A stretch of DNA of 64,000 nucleotides from Caldilineaceae bacterium (GTDB lineage Bacteria > Chloroflexota > Anaerolineae > Caldilineales > Caldilineaceae). The stretch lies in assembly GCA_020846635.1 (NCBI GenBank), contig JADLDO010000024.1:62001-126000 (forward strand). The letters are read 5' to 3'. The stretch's first letter is position 1. Every line of letters starts with the position of its first letter. Positions 35,015 through 42,699 of this stretch are shown one piece after another. Position numbers and translations under genes: made by a program. The notes beneath the pieces were generated by a model. That model was given only the letters and a program-made list of their open reading frames with translations, did no database searches and was not told where the DNA came from.

Positions 35015-35371
35015 TTAGCCGGGCCGCGCTACGAGTGGGCCTAGCCTGCGCCCGCCCAGCAAGTGCATGTGCAGATGCGGAACTTCCTGCCCTGCGTCAC
35101 GGTTGCAGTTGACGATGAGCCGGTAGCCGCTCTCATCAATCCCCATCTCTTTGGCAAGCTTGGCAGCAACCGTAAAGAGCCGCCCCAATGCCAATTCATC
35201 TTCCGGCTGAACATCATTGGTCGTGGCAATGGTGCGGTTGGTCACGATCAGGATGTGGGTGGGCGCTTGTGGGTGAATATCCCGAAAAGCTGTCACCAAT
35301 TCGTCCTGGTAGAGAATGTCAGTAGGAATCTCGCGCCGGATGATTTTCGCAAAGATCGTGTCGTCCGCCAT
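35015..35371 (-). CDS. HIT-family (HinT-like) nucleotide-binding protein
   Basis: Small purine-nucleoside phosphoramidase-type protein. The histidine triad [15 protein letters not shown] near the C terminus contains the catalytic H-x-H-x-H, and the N-terminal [20 protein letters not shown] and [10 protein letters not shown] segments are standard for HinT. 118 residues, full length. ATG 35371 is preceded by an AAAAAGGAGAA site. It is followed in the same direction, upstream by 25 bases, by a HAD phosphatase, so both may share one transcript. The physiological substrate of bacterial HinT proteins is generally unclear. Confidence 0.94.
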   Translation of the reverse strand: MADDTIFAKIIRREIPTDILYQDELVTAFRDIHPQAPTHILIVTNRTIATTNDVQPEDELALGRLFTVAAKLAKEMGIDESGYRLIVNCNRDAGQEVPHLHMHLLGGRRLGPLVARPG

Positions 35372-35396
35372 AGGTTCTCCTTTTTGAATTCGTAGT

Positions 35397-36050
35397 CTAT
35401 AACTCTTGTAGCCACTCTTGCAGAGGGCGATCTGTCAAAGAATGCATTTGTAGATCGGCTTCGGGAAATATCAACTGCTGCGTAATGTCATTCGGTATGA
35501 CCACGCATTTGAGTCCCGCTGCTTTTGCCGCCAACATGCCATTGCGTGAATCCTCGATGGCGACCGCTGCTTGCGGTGGCACGCCCAGCGCGTTCACCGC
35601 AAGACTGTAGAGAGCAGGATCAGGCTTGACGCGCACGACATCCTCACGCGTAAAGATGGCCTCGAAATGGTGGCGCAGGTCAAGGCGTGTGAGATAGCCT
35701 TCAACCCAATCACGCCCCGAACTCGAAGCGATCCCCAGGCGTAACCCTAGCTCTTGCGCCGCGACGATCACCTCCATCACACCGGGCCGGATACTCTGCT
35801 GCGCGATCAGCGCGTTGAGACGCGCCCGCCGCTTCTCGCGCAGTTGGGAGCGATCCAACGCGCGCCCTAGCTGTTGCTCCAGATAGCCATAGGGGTCAAA
35901 GTCGCTGGCGCTGCCGCCTACGGCATTCAGCCAAAGGCTCATCGGTAGCTCGCACTGGTGTTCTTGATAGGCTTCCTGCCAGGAGAGATAGTCGGGCAGT
36001 TCCGTTTCAAGGATGGTTCCGTCGAAATCAAAAATAATGGCTTGAATCAT
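35397..36050 (-). CDS. HAD-superfamily phosphatase (beta-phosphoglucomutase-like)
   Basis: Haloacid-dehalogenase-fold hydrolase, subfamily IA. Motif [21 protein letters not shown] carries the catalytic aspartates (residues about 7-9); motif II is [12 protein letters not shown]; motif III lysine in [19 protein letters not shown]; motif [22 protein letters not shown]. The cap is helical and begins right after motif I. The start is taken at the ATG that opens [12 protein letters not shown]; the frame extends upstream without conserved sequence. About 217 residues. The substrate is a phosphorylated sugar or similar small metabolite; no more can be said. Confidence 0.88.
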   Translation of the reverse strand: MIQAIIFDFDGTILETELPDYLSWQEAYQEHQCELPMSLWLNAVGGSASDFDPYGYLEQQLGRALDRSQLREKRRARLNALIAQQSIRPGVMEVIVAAQELGLRLGIASSSGRDWVEGYLTRLDLRHHFEAIFTREDVVRVKPDPALYSLAVNALGVPPQAAVAIEDSRNGMLAAKAAGLKCVVIPNDITQQLIFPEADLQMHSLTDRPLQEWLQEL

Positions 36051-36214
36051 GGGCCACAGTATACCGCACGCCACGGCGCTTGCGCCACTGTGCGGCCCCT
36101 GCCCGCCTGGATTCACCTAGATCAATTGTCCATAGATGTGCCACCAATGTATACTGGAAGCAAATCGCCAACCTTTTCCCTAGAATTGCCAGCAAGGCAG
36201 GAGCGCAAGTCGCA

Positions 36215-37195
36215 ATGTATGCCATCCATGTTCAGACCGACCAGCCGGATCGCCCGCTTGTCTGGCAGGAAACCTCCGACCCGACCTATGGGCCTGATGA
36301 TGTATTGGTCGATGTCCACGCTACTGCGCTCAACCGGGCTGATCTGCTCCAGTGCGCTGGTAATTATGCGCCGCCACCCGGCGCGCCTGATATTTTGGGG
36401 CTGGAGATGGCGGGGGTTATTGCTGCGGTGGGCAGCCATGTACGCACATGGCAGGTAGGCGACCGCGTCTGTGCGCTGTTGGGCGGCGGGGGCTATGCGG
36501 AACGCGTGGCTGTCCACCACAGCCAACTGATCCCCATTCCCAGCACCTGGAGCTTTGAGGAAGCGGCGGCGTTGCCCGAAGTCTATCTTACTGCCTTCGT
36601 CAATTTGTTCATGGAGGCACGACTCCAGCCGGGAGAGGTGGCGTTGGTGCATGGCGGGGCTAGCGGCGTCGGCACCGCAGCGATCCAGATGCTGCACCAC
36701 TTGGGCCACAGGACGATCGCCACAGCAGGCAGCGACGAGAAGGTGGCTGCCTGCCGGGCGTTGGGCGCTGACCTTGCCATTAACTATCGCAGCGAGGATT
36801 TTGTGGAGGCAGTGCGTGCCTTCACAAAGGATCAGGGCGTGGACGTGATCTTGGATATGGTGGGCGCATCCTATTTTGAGCGCAATTTTGAGCTGCTCAA
36901 GGTGCGTGGGCGGCTTGTGTTTATCGCCACGCTGGGTGGCAGCCAGATCAGCCTCGATATCGGCAAGTTGATGCGCAAGCGTGCGCGGCTGATTGGCTCT
37001 GTGCTGCGTCCGCGCACGCTGGAGGAAAAGCAGGAAATTAAGGATGTCTTTATGAGCCGCTGCTGGCCCTTGATCCAGCGCGGCCTTATCCGCCCCGTGA
37101 TTGACACGGTCCTCCCCATCAGCGAAGCCAATGCCGCGCAGGCGCGTATGGCGAACAATGAAAACATCGGCAAGATTGTGCTGCGTGTGCGCTAG
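36215..37195 (+). CDS. NADPH:quinone oxidoreductase-like (zeta-crystallin type MDR)
   Basis: Zinc-free medium-chain dehydrogenase/reductase that reduces quinones or alpha,beta-unsaturated carbonyls with NADPH. Family features: TALNRADLLQCAGNYAPPPG (about residues 33-52), ILGLEMAGVIAAVG, the dinucleotide-binding VHGGASGVGTAAIQMLHHLG (about residues 147-166) and a terminal NIGKIVLRV. The start is ATG 36215 (MYAIHVQTDQP) with AGGAG upstream; the frame upstream to 36080 does not look conserved. 326 residues, typical of the PIG3/QOR group. It lies 32 bases before the aminopeptidase gene. The physiological substrate is unknown. Confidence 0.92.
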   Translation: MYAIHVQTDQPDRPLVWQETSDPTYGPDDVLVDVHATALNRADLLQCAGNYAPPPGAPDILGLEMAGVIAAVGSHVRTWQVGDRVCALLGGGGYAERVAVHHSQLIPIPSTWSFEEAAALPEVYLTAFVNLFMEARLQPGEVALVHGGASGVGTAAIQMLHHLGHRTIATAGSDEKVAACRALGADLAINYRSEDFVEAVRAFTKDQGVDVILDMVGASYFERNFELLKVRGRLVFIATLGGSQISLDIGKLMRKRARLIGSVLRPRTLEEKQEIKDVFMSRCWPLIQRGLIRPVIDTVLPISEANAAQARMANNENIGKIVLRVR

Positions 37196-37227
37196 AAAGC
37201 ACTAGAAAGAAGTTGTGAAAGAGAGCT

Positions 37228-38331
37228 ATGCCTGACCCGAATGTCGAAAAATTGGCCGCAATTTTGGTCAACTACTCTACCGATGTGAAGCCTGGCGATT
37301 GGGTGTTGGTGCGCGGCCATATTGTCGCCATGCCCCTGATCGAAGAGACGTTGCGCCAAGTGGTGCGTGCGGGGGGGAATCCGACGCTGATCCTTGAGAG
37401 CGATGAACTGAGCGAGATCGTGCTGGCTGAGGCCAACCCAGAGCAGTTGAGTTGGGTTTCGCCGCTGGATGAGGTGATGGCGGAGAAGGTGGATGTGCGG
37501 ATTGGCATTCATGCCGCCAGCAATACCCGCTCTCTCACGAGTATTGACCCCAAGCGCCAACAGCTTTTTCAGAGTGCGCGCCGCAAATTTGCGCGCAGAT
37601 ACATGGAACGTTCAGCCGCGGGGGAGCATCGCTGGGTGCTGACCAACTATCCGTGCCCGGCTTTTGCCCAAGAGGCCGATATGAGTTTGGCCGATTATGA
37701 GCGTTTTGTCTATGCTGCCACCTTTGCCGACCAGCCCGACCCTGTCGCCGCTTGGCAAACCGTCCACGACACGCAGCAGCGGTTGGTGGATTGGTTGCGA
37801 GGCAAGGAGCAAGTTGTGGTGCGCGGCCCGCATGTCGATCTGACGCTTTCAATCGCTGGGCGCACCTTTATCAACAGCGATGGCAAACGCAATATGCCCA
37901 GCGGGGAGATCTTCACCGGCCCTGTGGAGGAGTCGGTCAACGGCTGGATTCGCTTTACCTATCCGGCGATACGCGGGGGGCGCGAGGTAGAGGGGGTAGA
38001 GCTTGGCTTTGAGGATGGCAAGGTGGTGCGCGCTTCCGCAGCGAAGAATGAGGAGTATTTGATCAGCCAACTGGATAGTGACCCAGGGGCACGCTATCTG
38101 GGCGAGTTTGCGATTGGTACCAATTACCAGATTCAGCGTTTCACCAAGAGCATCCTCTATGATGAGAAGATCGGTGGTACACTTCACGTCGCTGTTGGTT
38201 CCGGCTACCCTGAAACGGGCAGTCGCAACCAATCGGCGGTGCATTGGGATTTCATCTGTGACATGCGCCAGGAGAGCGAAATTCTGGTGGATGGTGAATT
38301 GTTCTATCGCAACGGGCAATTTGTGATCTGA
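37228..38331 (+). CDS. M29-family aminopeptidase
   Basis: Metal-dependent broad-specificity aminopeptidase of the thermophilic (AmpS/aminopeptidase T) family, cytoplasmic. The N-terminal domain starts VEKLAAILVNYSTDVKPGDW and continues with LVRGHIVAMPLIEETLRQVV. The C-terminal metal site is recognisable in FTGPVEESVNGWIRFTYPAI (Glu), ARYLGEFAIGTNYQI (Glu), GGTLHVAVGSGYPETG (His) and SAVHWDFICDMR (His, Asp), the ordered ligands of this family. 367 residues, normal. ATG 37228 with AAAGAGAGC upstream. It forms a short plus-strand run with the quinone oxidoreductase and CBS genes. Confidence 0.93.
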   Translation: MPDPNVEKLAAILVNYSTDVKPGDWVLVRGHIVAMPLIEETLRQVVRAGGNPTLILESDELSEIVLAEANPEQLSWVSPLDEVMAEKVDVRIGIHAASNTRSLTSIDPKRQQLFQSARRKFARRYMERSAAGEHRWVLTNYPCPAFAQEADMSLADYERFVYAATFADQPDPVAAWQTVHDTQQRLVDWLRGKEQVVVRGPHVDLTLSIAGRTFINSDGKRNMPSGEIFTGPVEESVNGWIRFTYPAIRGGREVEGVELGFEDGKVVRASAAKNEEYLISQLDSDPGARYLGEFAIGTNYQIQRFTKSILYDEKIGGTLHVAVGSGYPETGSRNQSAVHWDFICDMRQESEILVDGELFYRNGQFVI

Positions 38332-38406
38332 ATTGGCCCGGTAGTCGCCCAGTAATCGCCCGGTATCCCGCCAAAATGGCCCATTGATGTGGGCAGGAGA
38401 TGAGCA

Positions 38407-38892
38407 ATGCAGGTTCGTGAAATTATGAGCAGCCCGGCTATCACGGTTAGCCCGACAACCAATATCCGCGATGTGGCGCGCACGATGCGCGAGAACATTA
38501 TCAGCGGCGTGCCTGTGGTGGACGACAACGATACGCTCTTGGGTGTCATCACCGAGATGGACTTGATCGCACGCAACGCACCCGTCCATGAGCCGCGCTA
38601 TATCGCCGTACTCTCTGCGTTAATTCCAGTCAGCATCGAGGAATATCGCCAGTATAAGGAGCAGTTGCGCCAAGCACTGGCGATCAACGCTGTAGACCTC
38701 ATGCAAGATGAGGCGGAGACAATCGGCCCCGACGCGCTTGTTGAAGAGGCGCTGGAGGCGATGCTGAATCCCGAAGTGACCATGCTGCCTGTCCTGGAGC
38801 AAGGACGGGTGATCGGCGTGGTGACACGCACCGACTTGGTGCGGCTGATTGAGAAACTGGAAGCGGCACCCGACGAGCCTCCCGCCCAGTAG
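38407..38892 (+). CDS. Two-CBS-domain protein
   Basis: Small stand-alone CBS-pair protein that probably binds an adenine nucleotide as an energy sensor. The first CBS is at about residues 1-60 (VREIMSSPAITVSPTTNIRD and GVPVVDDNDTLLGVITEMDL). A roughly 45-residue insert follows, and the second CBS occupies about residues 95-150 (AVDLMQDEAETIGPDALVEE and VLEQGRVIGVVTRTDLVRLI). The two-domain module is complete at 161 residues and no effector domain is fused. Regulatory target unknown. It is followed by a strong hairpin at 38938. Confidence 0.9.
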   Translation: MQVREIMSSPAITVSPTTNIRDVARTMRENIISGVPVVDDNDTLLGVITEMDLIARNAPVHEPRYIAVLSALIPVSIEEYRQYKEQLRQALAINAVDLMQDEAETIGPDALVEEALEAMLNPEVTMLPVLEQGRVIGVVTRTDLVRLIEKLEAAPDEPPAQ

Positions 38893-38937
38893 TCTGCCCA
38901 TTCCTTCACTTCAACATTCCCTACATTTACAATGCAA

Positions 38938-38969
38938 ATGGCCTGCACAGCGCATAGCTGGCAGGCCAT
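38938..38969. terminator. Bidirectional hairpin between CBS and TolB-like genes
   Basis: ATGGCCTGC (38938-38946) pairs perfectly with GCAGGCCAT (38961-38969), and an inner CAGC/GCTG pair (38948-38951 with 38957-38960) extends the stem. It sits between convergent genes. It is unrelated in sequence to the GGAAGC hairpin family. Confidence 0.7.
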
Positions 38970-38997
38970 CTTGTAGGCTGGTCTATTTTCTACTAGG

Positions 38998-41019
38998 TTA
39001 GCAGTCCCCGCCCTTCTCGCACACGACCGGGGCTGCTGAAGTTGTCTCCTGTGCGGGCTCGACAGGCGGTACAGGAGTGGGTGTGGCAGCCGGCTCGGCG
39101 GGTGACTCGACATACTTAACCCATACGGGATCCCATGCCTCGAAAGGGAAATTGGTGAATTGGCGCTGGTTGCCACCGCTGCTGTCCATCATCCAGAGCT
39201 GCCGGTTTCCTGTGCCGCGGTTGGAGGAAAAGACAATCTCGGCCCCATTAGGCGAGAAACTCGGATGGTGATCCCATTCCCACTCATTTTTGGTCAACTG
39301 CGTAGCAGGCCATTGGTTGCGCTGTGAGACCCAGATCTCGTCATTCCCGGTTTCGCTAGAGACATAGGCAATGGTTTCGCTGTTGGGTGACCAAGCCGGC
39401 GACCAGGCGACACCGTCACCAAAATAGGTCAATTGGTGATGTGTGCTGCTGTATAGGCTGTCATCGTAAAATATCTGAATCAGCCCTGCATTATGTGCTT
39501 CTCCGCCCGCTTCACGCAGCGAGTAAACATAGAATCGACCATCTGCGGAGTACTGGTCACGCGCGGCGGCAGCCGTGTAGAAGAAGTTGGTTGTGAGCAG
39601 TGCCGCGCCTGTGCCATCTGGGTTGATCATCATGGCATTGGGGGCTCTGGGGTTTCCTCTGTAGTCGGTGAGAAAGACAATTTTGCCCTGTAGGACCGCG
39701 GGCACGCCGGGTGTGATTGTCGGCTGCGCGACAGGAATCTCATCCAACAGGACAAAGATGGGCGTTGGCGTGTTGGTTGCGCGCGGCGTCGCGGTGGGCG
39801 GAATGGGCGTATCGGTTGCGATCAAAATGACTGCATCAGGCGGTATGGGCGTGGGCGTGCCTGTGGTGAAGGCTATCGCCGTGGCGAGCAGGGCTACCTG
39901 TGTCGCCGTGGCCCCATTTTCTGGTGTCGGTGTGTTCACCAGAACGACAGGGGTGACTGTCGGCGTTGGCGTTGCCATGTTGGGCGGCGTTGCTGTGACC
40001 GGCCCCAGGACGCGCGCCCATTCCGTTGCCTGGGCGACGCGGGTCGCTTCTTCAAAGATGCTGGCGGGTGTCGGGGTGGAGGTGACGATCACCAGTGTGG
40101 GCGTCGGAATGAGCAGCACGTCACTGCTCGGCTCCGTCGCTTCGACCTGTGGAGCCTGCTCCGGCGCGCTGGTCGCGGGAAGCGCTGTGGCGATGGGCAG
40201 GGGGGTGGCTGTGGCTATCACAGGAACGGTCGGCGTCGGTGTGGCAGTGGGTGGATTGGTGGCAACTGCGGCTGCGCCCGCGGGCGTGGGGGTGTCGGTG
40301 GGCGAAAGCGCCGCGGATTCTGCGGATGGCGTGAAGGCGAAATTCCACCCGCGCATTTCCAACCAACCGTTGGCGGGTACGCCGCTCCATTCCACCATCA
40401 CTTCCAACTCGGTCACATTAGCTGCAAGTTGGCGTGTGACCTCATACTCACGCCAACTCACCCCATCCAGAACAACGCTGCTGCTGCCGTTGTCATCGGC
40501 AATCGTGAGCCGGGCAAGGGCATCCGGCCCATAGAGGCGCGCCGTGAGTTGCAGCGTAACGATCTGTCCTGAAGGCAGAGCAGGATTTGTGCTGTTTTCA
40601 TCGAGCTTCATGCCAACCCGAAGCGCGCCCACACCCGCTGCGGATGGGACGGGCAGGATACGCAGACTGTTGCCTGTTTCGGCGGGGACGTAGGCAATCT
40701 GGAAGTCTCCCTGGCTTACTTCGGCCTGGAGCGGCGGCGCAACCTGCTCCAATTGCTGGGCAGAGATCGTGGCGGCTCCTTGCCACTCAGAGGGCAGGGC
40801 CATGCTGCTGCCTGTATCCTCTGGCTCGTCTTCCTCAGGCTGTGGAGAGGGCGTGTTCTGGGCTAGTTGGGCGAATACGCTCATAGCCGGCTCGGCGTGT
40901 ACCAGCAGGGGGCGGGCAACGGCAAGCGTCACCACGAACAGAAGCAGAAAGAGGATACCTCGTTTAGAGAGTTTGGAGAGTTTAGAGATGAAGTGCGCAA
41001 GAAAAGATAAATAAGTCAT
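38998..41019 (-). CDS. Exported TolB-like beta-propeller protein with Pro/Thr linker
   Basis: Extracytoplasmic protein of 673 residues. A basic N-terminus is followed by a hydrophobic signal segment (RGILFLLLFVVTLAVARPLL, about residues 20-39). Residues about 95-230 form a beta-rich domain (RVGMKLDENSTNP, VVLDGVSWREYEVTRQL). A long low-complexity linker of PTATPTP-type repeats spans about residues 235-450. The C-terminal part has WD40/PD40 propeller repeats such as SPAWSPNSETIAYVSSETGN, DEIWV and HPSFSPNGAEIVFSSNRGTG. Such linker-propeller proteins are frequent in Chloroflexota surfaces. Function unknown; binding of surface glycan or protein is a guess. Confidence 0.82.
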   Translation of the reverse strand: MTYLSFLAHFISKLSKLSKRGILFLLLFVVTLAVARPLLVHAEPAMSVFAQLAQNTPSPQPEEDEPEDTGSSMALPSEWQGAATISAQQLEQVAPPLQAEVSQGDFQIAYVPAETGNSLRILPVPSAAGVGALRVGMKLDENSTNPALPSGQIVTLQLTARLYGPDALARLTIADDNGSSSVVLDGVSWREYEVTRQLAANVTELEVMVEWSGVPANGWLEMRGWNFAFTPSAESAALSPTDTPTPAGAAAVATNPPTATPTPTVPVIATATPLPIATALPATSAPEQAPQVEATEPSSDVLLIPTPTLVIVTSTPTPASIFEEATRVAQATEWARVLGPVTATPPNMATPTPTVTPVVLVNTPTPENGATATQVALLATAIAFTTGTPTPIPPDAVILIATDTPIPPTATPRATNTPTPIFVLLDEIPVAQPTITPGVPAVLQGKIVFLTDYRGNPRAPNAMMINPDGTGAALLTTNFFYTAAAARDQYSADGRFYVYSLREAGGEAHNAGLIQIFYDDSLYSSTHHQLTYFGDGVAWSPAWSPNSETIAYVSSETGNDEIWVSQRNQWPATQLTKNEWEWDHHPSFSPNGAEIVFSSNRGTGNRQLWMMDSSGGNQRQFTNFPFEAWDPVWVKYVESPAEPAATPTPVPPVEPAQETTSAAPVVCEKGGDC

Positions 41020-41100
41020 GGTTACTCATGGCTGCAAAGTTGGGCACAAGGGCAGAGTGCCAACAGACAGATCTGCTCTTATGTACCGGACACTTTAGTG

Positions 41101-41120
41101 ATAATCAATCATAATCAATC
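41101..41120. repeat. Tandem 10-base repeat
   Basis: ATAATCAATC occurs twice in direct succession (41101-41110 and 41111-41120) in the 200-base gene-free space upstream of the minus-strand TolB-like gene. It could be a regulatory site; no other structure is seen in this spacer. Confidence 0.5.
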
Positions 41121-41220
41121 AGGACATTGGGAATGAGTTTGGGCTGTGTTCTATCAAACTGAGCGGGATCAGTGTGAATGGAGATGAAAGACTCTTATAG
41201 GTCATGCCTACAAGACGCGC

Positions 41221-42609
41221 CTACAGGACATGGCGTGTATCCACGATAAGCCGCGCTACAGAGCCGATTTGTTCCCAGTCATAGACTGCGTGATCGGTGG
41301 TGATGACCACACAGTCGGCATCGGCGATGGCCTGGTCGAGATCCGTAATCCCTGTGCTCGACATGCCTTCATAGTCAAACTTAGGCACATAGGGATCATG
41401 GTAGGCCACATGCGCCCCTTTTTCTGCCAACAGATGCATAATATCCAGCGCAGGCGATTCGCGCAGGTCGCTGATGTTTTTCTTATAGGCGATGCCCAAG
41501 AGCAGAATGTGGCTGCCCTTGAGCGCCTTGCCCTGCTCATTGAGCGCGTCTTGCACCTTGCGCGCCCAATAGCGGGGCATTTCGGTGTTGACCTCGCTGG
41601 CAAGTTGGATAAAGCGAGCCGTATACTCCATCGAGCGCATTTTCCAGGAAAGATATTGGGGGTCAATGGGAATACAATGGCCGCCCAGACCGGGGCCGGG
41701 GGTGAAGCGCATAAAGCCAAAGGGCTTTGTCGCCGCTGCGTCGATCACTTCCCAAGCGTCGAGTCCCAACTTGTCGCACATGAGCAGCAGCTCATTGGCA
41801 AGCCCGATATTGACGGCGCGGAAGGTGTTTTCCAGCAACTTGGTCATCTCTGCCGCTTCGGGCGAGGAGACTGGCACCAATGTTTGGATCGCCTTTTCAT
41901 AGAAGGCAGTGGCGACTTGCAGACAGGCAGGGGTCACACCCCCGATGACCTTCGGCGTGTTATGAGTCATCCAATCTCTGCGCCCTGGGTCAATTCGTTC
42001 GGGCGAGAAGGCCAGAAAGAAGTCTTCGCCCACCTGCAAAGGCTGGCCCTGGGCCGCGCTGACACGTTCGAAGCTCGACAGCAGCACCTCGCGCGTTGTG
42101 CCCGGATAGGTCGTGGATTCCAGTACCACGACCATGCCCGGATGCAGGTAGCGTGCGATCTTCTCACCGGCGTGGTGAATGAAGGACATATCGGGGTCGC
42201 CCGTCTTGTTCAGGGGCGTAGGGACGCAGATGGAAACCGCGTCACATTCGGCCAAGATGGCATAGTCGCTTGTGGCTGCCAGGCTCCCGCCGCTTGGCGA
42301 TGAGGGACGACTGCTTCTCGTCAAAGCGGGTTGGGCGCTGCCTGCGTCGGCACTGACAGCTTGGGCAGCAAGGGCGGCTTGGGCCACGTAGGGGGCCAAT
42401 TGCGCGTCGCTGATGTCCTCGATATAGGAGACGCCGCGATTGAGCATGGCAACACGCTGGGCGCTTAGGTCAATGCCTGTGACCTGGTAGCCCGCTTCGG
42501 CAAAGGTCAGCGCCAGCGGCAGCCCCACATAGCCCAGACCAATGACAGCGACATGGGCGCGTCCGCTTTGAAACTTGTCGACGAGTGCATCTTTATTCAT
42601 TGTTGCCAT
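41221..42609 (-). CDS. UDP-N-acetylglucosamine 6-dehydrogenase-type nucleotide sugar dehydrogenase
   Basis: NAD-dependent oxidation of a UDP-amino sugar to the uronic acid form, a surface-glycan precursor step. The N-terminal Rossmann motif is VAVIGLGYVGLPLALTFAEA (about residues 20-39). The catalytic cysteine is in GPGLGGHCIPIDPQYLSWKM, the version typical of WbpA/VpsB-type UDP-GlcNAc dehydrogenases rather than UDP-glucose dehydrogenase. The C-terminal domain starts near ILLLGIAYKKNISDLRESPA. An unusual Ala/Ser/Pro-rich insert of about 30 residues (about 79-108) sits before the conserved ICVPTPLNKTGDPDM. 462 residues. With the 2-epimerase at 1068 it may allow ManNAcA or GlcNAcA synthesis. 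Confidence 0.9.
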   Translation of the reverse strand: MATMNKDALVDKFQSGRAHVAVIGLGYVGLPLALTFAEAGYQVTGIDLSAQRVAMLNRGVSYIEDISDAQLAPYVAQAALAAQAVSADAGSAQPALTRSSRPSSPSGGSLAATSDYAILAECDAVSICVPTPLNKTGDPDMSFIHHAGEKIARYLHPGMVVVLESTTYPGTTREVLLSSFERVSAAQGQPLQVGEDFFLAFSPERIDPGRRDWMTHNTPKVIGGVTPACLQVATAFYEKAIQTLVPVSSPEAAEMTKLLENTFRAVNIGLANELLLMCDKLGLDAWEVIDAAATKPFGFMRFTPGPGLGGHCIPIDPQYLSWKMRSMEYTARFIQLASEVNTEMPRYWARKVQDALNEQGKALKGSHILLLGIAYKKNISDLRESPALDIMHLLAEKGAHVAYHDPYVPKFDYEGMSSTGITDLDQAIADADCVVITTDHAVYDWEQIGSVARLIVDTRHVL

Positions 42610-42699
42610 CCATGAACGCCCAAGCTCGACTTCGTGTTTTAAGGCCTCTACAGGTCATTCTCAAGACTTTGCCGGGATACTGTGGCTCAACTGGTTTGT

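Noticed and set aside
41230..42303. 357-codon open frame on the plus strand
   Set aside because: Antisense to the nucleotide-sugar dehydrogenase and without recognisable motifs; a by-product of the high-GC codon pattern.
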